This document shows, piece after piece, positions 58,157 to 64,000 of a stretch of DNA of 64,000 nucleotides. The notes under the pieces are model-generated. The model ran no database searches, had not been told where the DNA came from, and was given only the letters and a program-made list of their open reading frames with translations. Position 1 is the first letter of the stretch. Each line of letters begins with the position of its first letter. The DNA is taken from contig JARUPZ010000018.1 of assembly GCA_031213475.1 (NCBI GenBank), forward strand, positions 2,914,733 to 2,978,732, given 5' to 3'. Source of the stretch: Nereocystis luetkeana (taxonomy: Eukaryota; Sar; Phaeophyceae; Laminariales; Laminariaceae). The translations under genes were made by a program, and so were the position numbers.

Positions 58157-58247
58157 TTAACCCATTTAGTGCTGGATTCCCGTTTTGGGGAAAAACTGCT
58201 TGAAATTTGAGTGGTTGTCCCCAAAGCGAGACTGCGGTTTTAAAAGG
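58157..58247. repeat. Palindromic family B copy
   Basis: TTAACCCATTTAGTGCTGGA start, CGAGACTGCGGTTTTAAAAG end. Confidence 0.75.
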
Positions 58248-58438
58248 CTGCTTCGTCGTTATGGCCGGTGGTGCCATGGCTGTTAAATCCTTCATGCCTT
58301 TCATTAAATGTCGAAAAGCACCAAAAATAGGAGATATCACCATAAAAATACTACTGCTTGTAGACCCTAAACGGCAGACGGACTGGTCCCAACCTTTGGC
58401 TAATCTCTGCTAAATTATCAGAAGAAGTTGTTACAAAG

Positions 58439-58610
58439 GTGTGGATGGAGCATATAGTATGTAATCGGTCAACCTTTTCCCAGTAGCCCAACGGACTGAG
58501 ACCTTAACAAATGGTGTCATCGGCAGGACATAGGTCGTTGGTCGTGAGTTCGAATCTCGCATCCACCGTGCATGAAAAACGCTTTTGAAGAAAAAAACAA
58601 CCGAATTTCC
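58439..58610 (+). repeat. tRNA-derived SINE-like element
   Basis: A-box-like TAGCCCAACGGACTGAGACC and B-box-like GAGTTCGAATCTC are bordered by GTGGATG and CATCCAC. Related copies: 56205-56290 (partial) and 62890-63075. Confidence 0.6.
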
Positions 58611-58899
58611 TCATATTTATATCAAGAATCTGATACAACACTCTTCCTGGGTCCCCCAGGCACTGTTAAAACTTCGAACTATTAATAATAGGCACGTACG
58701 GCCTGTTCGTAGAGAAAGGATATGTTCGAAGTGGTTTACCCTTCTAAACGAAGAGAAGAAGCACCTTCGGGTTCGATGCGGCCTCCCGCCGATAACATCC
58801 TCCGGGGTTGATCGAACCCCAAATCAGCGCCTGGTTTCTCCTTCATATGCCCCCCCCTCCCTAATCATGCGTTCTTTCAGCCAAGTGGTATACTCCACT

Positions 58900-59830
58900 T
58901 AATTCCCTTAATCCTACCCTCGGCAGAAAAAACAGAAGTACGACGTCTGGCGAGACTCGAACCCTTGACTTCTTCTGTTCGTTTACAAACGTCAAACCAT
59001 CGAGCTTTTTCCCCTTTGCCACCCACGGCAGAAAAAGCGGATTTACGACGTCTGGCGGGACTCGAACCCCGAACTCCTTTAGTTGGAATATTTTGGGATG
59101 AATCAGTCGCTCAGTGGTTTAACCTTTGTAAACGAATGAAAGAATTCCCGGGTTTGAGTCCCGCCAGACGTAATAAAAAAACGCTTTTTCTGCCGTGGGT
59201 AAAAAAAGATAGATCGAGTGGAGAGAGCCACGATTAAAGAACACTCGATCAGAGAATCGAAAGTGGAGTGAATCAGTTGAGCAAAAAAACACACGACTGT
59301 AGGGAGGTGGATCATATGACTTTTGTTCGAATGCAAAGGTTAAACTACTGAGCTGCTCAGTCAGCTAGGGCTAGATCCTTCTTTGTTCAACGTACTTAGC
59401 CTAAAAAACTAAGTTACTCTGTCAGCTCTCTGAGTAGCTCAGTGGTTTAACCTTTGAAAACAGTGGTTCATCCGAAACATTTCGAACAAAAAAGGTGCCT
59501 TTGGGCTCGATACGACCTCCCGCCGACAACGTCTCCCGGGGTTGATCAAGCCTCTAGTTAGCGCCTGATCTTTCATTCACATGCCCCCCCCATCCCTGAT
59601 CGAGCGTCCTTTCACTCAAGTGGTTCACTCTACTTTCGACTCTCTGGTCGAGTGTTCTTTCGTCGTGGTTCTCTCCACTCGATTTCCCTTTTTCTACCCA
59701 CGGCAGAAAAAGTGGAATTACGACGTTTGGCAGGCCTCGAACCCCGGACTTCTTTCGTTCGTTCATAAAGGTTATATGCTCAGTGTTGCCTTTGCAAACG
59801 AACGACATATGTTGACTAAGTAGCCCATTG
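58900..59830. repeat. Cluster of tRNA-derived SINE-like repeats in both orientations
   Basis: GGGTTTGAGTCCCGCCAGACG (B-box) and CTCAGTGGTTTAACCTTTG (A-box-like) occur several times on both strands, with a CCCACGGCAGAAAAAG tail. Confidence 0.6.
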
Positions 59831-61379
59831 GCACGTTCCAAACATTTCGAACACGGCCTCGTGCGAAGACCAAGGACCCCGCTGTTCCGAAGTGGGGGGG
59901 GTCTTATAAGGCAGTCGGACGGGCGAATACTGGGAATCATCGGTGGTAGTACTGCTGTAGATAGACACCGGGTATATGTATACATGATTCATCGCTTATT
60001 GATGACTTACTGTAAATATTTCTATTGACAATTGCGAGGCACTATCGTGTCCTGAGCCGCGGGGAGAGAGAGAGATTCCCCCCCTCGGCCAGATACCTGT
60101 GTCATAGCTTCCTGCGACCTCCTGTGTTTCTCGACGACACTATTTTACCGTCTCTCTCTTCCTACCATAATACCGGCCGGGTTCCTCGCTATTAATAGTA
60201 AGGTCTACAGCTATCTCTGGTGGTCAAGCCCCCGAATGGTGTACCGTACCATTCGACTCCTACGATCTAACCCAAGTCAAGAACGATAACGAAGAAAATA
60301 CTCTGAAACCCGGCTACTTGTGCGCTCCCCCCCCCCCCCCCCCGCCACCCCGCTCTCCTTCGAAAGACATGGGAATGGGGAGGGTGGGACGGCAGGGAAT
60401 GGGCACAAATTCGTTGCTTGGCTGACCAACCTAACGACTGTACCTCAAGCCTGCTCGCGCTCGCAGGAGGAGCACCTCGTGCTTGCTCGCGCCCGTGACG
60501 TGGGGATGCCAATCTGCACGTGATGCCTTTCTCGAAAGGAATGACTGCAGGCCCCTCAAATCCACTCCATCCACACTCTATCCCATTCCCCGATAAAGAC
60601 ACGCCTCATTATTCTCTACCAATGGTCCCTGTTGTGTTCGTTGCTCCGTTTGACGGAGGCCGTTATTCTGTCGACGTAGAAAACTGCCCTGTATTTTGTG
60701 CTAATATGTATGGTTCGGTTTGTCCCCTGCACCTTCCTAGTACATACCATACCCCCCACCACCTTCCTTGGTGGGTATAGAGCTACGCTGCAGGGGAAAA
60801 AAAAGGGTATCCTCCGTCGCTGGCGATGTCGTGTTGAAGTGTTTCAGATTTCGCCTCCGTCGTCACGGCATACGGCAGACAGTAGAGCCTACGGGGCACG
60901 CAAGAAAAAGTTCGAGCAGGTACAAAAAAAGGCTTGTTCTACAGACTGGTCAAGGGTGGTCGTGGTGGTGTGCCCGCTCGGGGCACCAACCCACGGGCTT
61001 ATAATTTCGGGATGATCGTTGGCTCAGAAAAATCAGTCGTCACTAGATTTAGGATAATGACGCAGCACGATGGGCCGGGGGGATGGGTGCGTGGGTGAGT
61101 GTTCTTGGCAGCTATTATCCGATAACTGGACGACGACGCTTCCATCCGTTCTCGTCAATTCATCATGTTCCGAGACCTACGATCGTTCGTCTTCCTAATA
61201 TTGGCCCCGAGAGCAGCACCTTTCAACATCGTCAATGCGTTTCCTCTTAGCGAAAAACTCACACGTGCTCGCCTAGCAACGTCTCGTGCAAGGCCTCTGG
61301 ATAAAAACTCCCAACACACTGTCACACGCGGACACGCCTGTAACAGGTTATGAGCCTCGATGTGTTCGGCGCTCCAAGC

Positions 61380-61830
61380 CGCCTGGGTACCATCATCACC
61401 AGGGGTCGCCTCAACGCGGGCTCGCCGGGAAGACGTTTCACGGGATCGCTGTGGATGTAGGCGAGTGGGACTGCCAGAAAGACACTTGAGCTTCCCGATT
61501 CACCGCCACAGCAACCAGCGGTGAATCGATGAGATTACCTCACCGGAGTTCCCCGATTCGCCGCAACAGCAACCAACGTCGGGTCGCCGGGGTGTCTTTC
61601 GGAATCGGTCGACAGCAGCAGCAGGATGCTAACTTTTTCCTTCCAGGGAGCACGTCTTCTGGGATTGCTTCATCATCATCGATGGTCTAGGGTTGCCGAA
61701 ACTTCGCTTTTGGGTTCGCTGGACATCATCGTCGCTTGCATGTGGGGTTTCGGGGACCTCTTCTGGGGTCGCTGTACACCACCATCATTTTCATCCTTCG
61801 GGGCGCCAGTAGAGGAAGTCTCGATCGCCT
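61380..61830. repeat. Degenerate minisatellites
   Basis: On the minus strand three units of about 53 bp (GATGATGTCCAGCGAACCCA type) are followed by two units holding GGTTGCTGTTGCGGCGAATC. Confidence 0.65.
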
Positions 61831-63869
61831 GAAGTCGCACCCCGCTTGACGTCCGCTCCCCCCGCGTGTTTTCTTTCGTCTTTTTTTCTCCATATATATC
61901 GGCCCACAGAAAACGCTACCTCTTTCAGCGTCCAACACCATCTTCTTATACTTCTTCTGACCGAAGATATCGAGCTCGCCCATGTACCAGGTACCTGGTA
62001 TATCAATAACAACAACTACTGCTGTACAGTAATAGCTGCTCGCGGCAAGCCTCTGGATCCCCCTTTGGGACTTAAGAGGAGAAAATCGACGATAACAAGG
62101 GGCGATTACAGCAACGGCGGTCACTGCGCGTTTCGGGGATGATACAAGTTGGTGTCCAACTTACATACATAAAGTAAAATGCAAGGAGTCGTAAGGTACG
62201 GGCAGGCGCAACATAACTCTATATCCGTATAGACTGCTCATGGGCGCTCACACCGCTCGCAGATGGTTGATTCCACTAAATAGTGTCAAGTTTAAAGGCA
62301 GTATGGACTTAGGGACGGGCCACTGCTGCTATGCACGTGGTGCTTCTGGCTCTGCTCTGATCACTCACACAAGGTGCTTCGGGGTTATCGTTCTTGTACA
62401 TTAGTTGCTTGCTCGCTCGCCGGATGTCTTCTGAAGGAAGGGGCGCGAGGTATTCATCCGCCAGGCAGGCGATAACGCCTGAACAACTCTTTGCCACATG
62501 CGAGCACTCCGCTACGAGAACAATACGCATGTGCCAGGGCCAGGGGATATCCCAGGCTCTCGTACGAATATTCACCCACACTCAGTCGCACCACAATTAT
62601 TGTGAACTTTTGTATGTGCGTCTCTCCCGCCCTATCATTTGACCATCACATGTGGATGTTTGGTTGGTGTTTTCTGTGTTCTGTGACCCCACGGGCAGAT
62701 GAATTTATTGATATTTGTACGTATAAAGTAGACAAGTCAGTAGCCAGTATAATACGTATATACCTGGTACCTGGTATATTATAGTGTTTCTTCATTCGTG
62801 GTGCCGCTTTTTGAGCGGGCAGGGCTGGATGCACTTTTTACTCTGTGGTTGGTGTGCATCAATTCGAGACTCATCACCATTTTGACGGGGCGGGTGTTAT
62901 AAGGCTCTCAGGTTGGGTACTGCCGTTCGTATTTTTTTTACCAGCACGTAGCCCAACGGACTACTACTACCGTAAGATCTCGACAAATAAATGACGTCGT
63001 CGGCAGGGCATGTGGGCCATTTGTCTTGAGTGCAAATCTCACGCGTCCACCATGAAAACGCTTTATTTTCTAAAAAAGTAAGATAATAGTAAGGGAATTC
63101 CCTCGTGTGAAGATTCTGATAGAAAAAAAGCTACCAGGGTATCTGGTACTGGTATTAAATAAGCGCAGTGTACCCGTTCGTCACTACGAACTGTTGAACA
63201 ATTTTGTACCTGGCGCGAGGTCCCCTCCCTCGTATAGTACTCGTAAGCAGCAAAGTGCTCGTGCTGTATTAATAGTAGTGGTGGATACTTTCCTTCTCTC
63301 ATCTCTCATCTCTCCTCTCCCCTCCCCCCTCTCCTCTCTTCCCTCTCTGCTCTGCCGTGAACCACAGCCAGGTACTAACAAACGTAACTTGAAAAACTTC
63401 TGCCGAGCTCGCGCCCGATCCCGTTAGGCTTTTAGAATAGTAAAGATTCGGGTTCTTTACTTCTACCCGAGCTCGAGCCCAGTGTGTCCACAAACATTTT
63501 CCAGGAAATATATTTCAAAGTACATTCATTTTTTCCTTTTTCAATAAGCCTGCCATGGTTGAGGAGAGCCCTTTTCGCATTTTGTTGCCAAACTTGAAGC
63601 TCGTTTTCCACACGCAGCGCACATCCACACCAGCCCACATTCCCACTCTGCACACACTGCTGCCCGACACCGCACACGACGTAACATCGCCGCGGGTTGC
63701 ACACCAGACAGGAACAGCACAGGAAGCACAACATTGCATCATCGCCAGTGCATCAGGACGGCAATAATCGCGATTCTCACAGTACACAGCGGAGAGAACA
63801 CGCAGTTTTGACTTTACACCAAGCACCACCAGCAGCAGCTGCACCGCAACACTCAACAGCAGAAAGAGG

Positions 63870-64000
63870 ATGTCGGGAAACAATTTTGTGACGAAGCATT
63901 TACTAAGGAGGAGGGTCTCCGAGCACCGCCCGTATGAGGAGGACAACAGTAGTAGCGACAGCTCTTCCTCTTCTTCGTCAGATGGTGAGAGCCCGAGGGC
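63870..64000 (+). CDS. Start of an unrecognised Ser/Asp-rich protein (runs off the window)
   Basis: ATG at 63870 reads MSGNNFVTKHLLRRRVSEHR, PYEEDNSSSDSSSSSSSD and GESPRA to the window end without a stop. A basic N-terminus followed by a Ser/Asp/Glu-rich acidic patch is typical of nuclear or phosphoregulated proteins, but no family is recognised. GGTGAG in the DGE codons could be a donor, ending the exon near 63983. Confidence 0.5.
   Translation, partial: MSGNNFVTKHLLRRRVSEHRPYEEDNSSSDSSSSSSSDGESPR

Larger units (their letters stand above)
53357..63869. other. Intergenic region without recognisable genes (10.5 kb)
   Basis: Contents: two family B copies (54733-55053), one split by a family A MITE; a family A MITE (56443-56552); a short piece of the 0.7 kb repeat (56750-56822); a 32-base C run (55804-55835); tRNA-derived SINE-like repeats (56205-56290, 58439-58610, 58900-59830, 62890-63075); and a minisatellite (61380-61830). 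Open frames do not show known domains. Confidence 0.6.

Noticed and set aside
63432..63946. Minus-strand open frames of 100 and 143 codons near the window end
   Set aside because: They are shadows of the region upstream of the plus-strand start at 63870; Cys/Val-rich with no domain.

Overview
This is a 64 kb piece of a nuclear genome from a photosynthetic stramenopile, most likely a brown alga. The reasons are: genes cut into many short exons (about 50-255 nt) by long GT-AG introns; a plant/apicomplexan-type FabI whose N-terminus is a signal peptide followed by a Phe-initiated transit peptide, as expected for a plastid of secondary (red algal) origin; and many CAG/CTG, poly-G/poly-C and MITE-like repeats. 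The species cannot be fixed from the window alone.

Layout. (1) 1-15847, plus strand: an ARG1-like (ALTERED RESPONSE TO GRAVITY type) DnaJ co-chaperone with nine complete exons plus one truncated by the gap. Its first exon is not seen, and a 100-N assembly gap (12714-12813) hides one exon and cuts into the next. (2) 15848-21709: a 5.9 kb repeat-rich space between convergent genes. (3) 21710-32637, minus strand: a complete eight-exon gene for plastid enoyl-ACP reductase (FabI, 367 aa), reassembled in frame from ATG to stop. (4) 32638-32921: a short space with a CCAAT box between FabI and a divergent candidate first exon that encodes a mitochondrial-type presequence. (5) 35004-53356, plus strand: a 14-exon ADCK1-type ABC1/aarF atypical kinase (594 aa from the first usable ATG), again in frame to its stop. 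The candidate presequence exon (32922-33053), and perhaps a membrane-helix exon (33918-34013), may be its true 5' end. (6) 53357-63869: 10.5 kb without a recognisable gene, holding MITEs, tRNA-derived SINE-like repeats and minisatellites. (7) 63870-end, plus strand: the probable start of a further Ser/Asp-rich protein.

The genes do not form one pathway. FabI does the last step of each plastid fatty-acid elongation cycle, the ADCK1-like kinase is expected in the mitochondrion, and the ARG1-like J protein is a cytosolic or membrane-associated co-chaperone. What is unusual is the non-coding part: two palindromic MITE families (about 11 and 14 copies), one nested in the other twice at about the same place; two short repeat families attached to long poly-G/poly-C runs; a short motif, ACCTGGTA, far above its chance frequency; and several long inverted repeats. 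I found no prokaryote-type system, CRISPR array, rRNA or confident tRNA gene.
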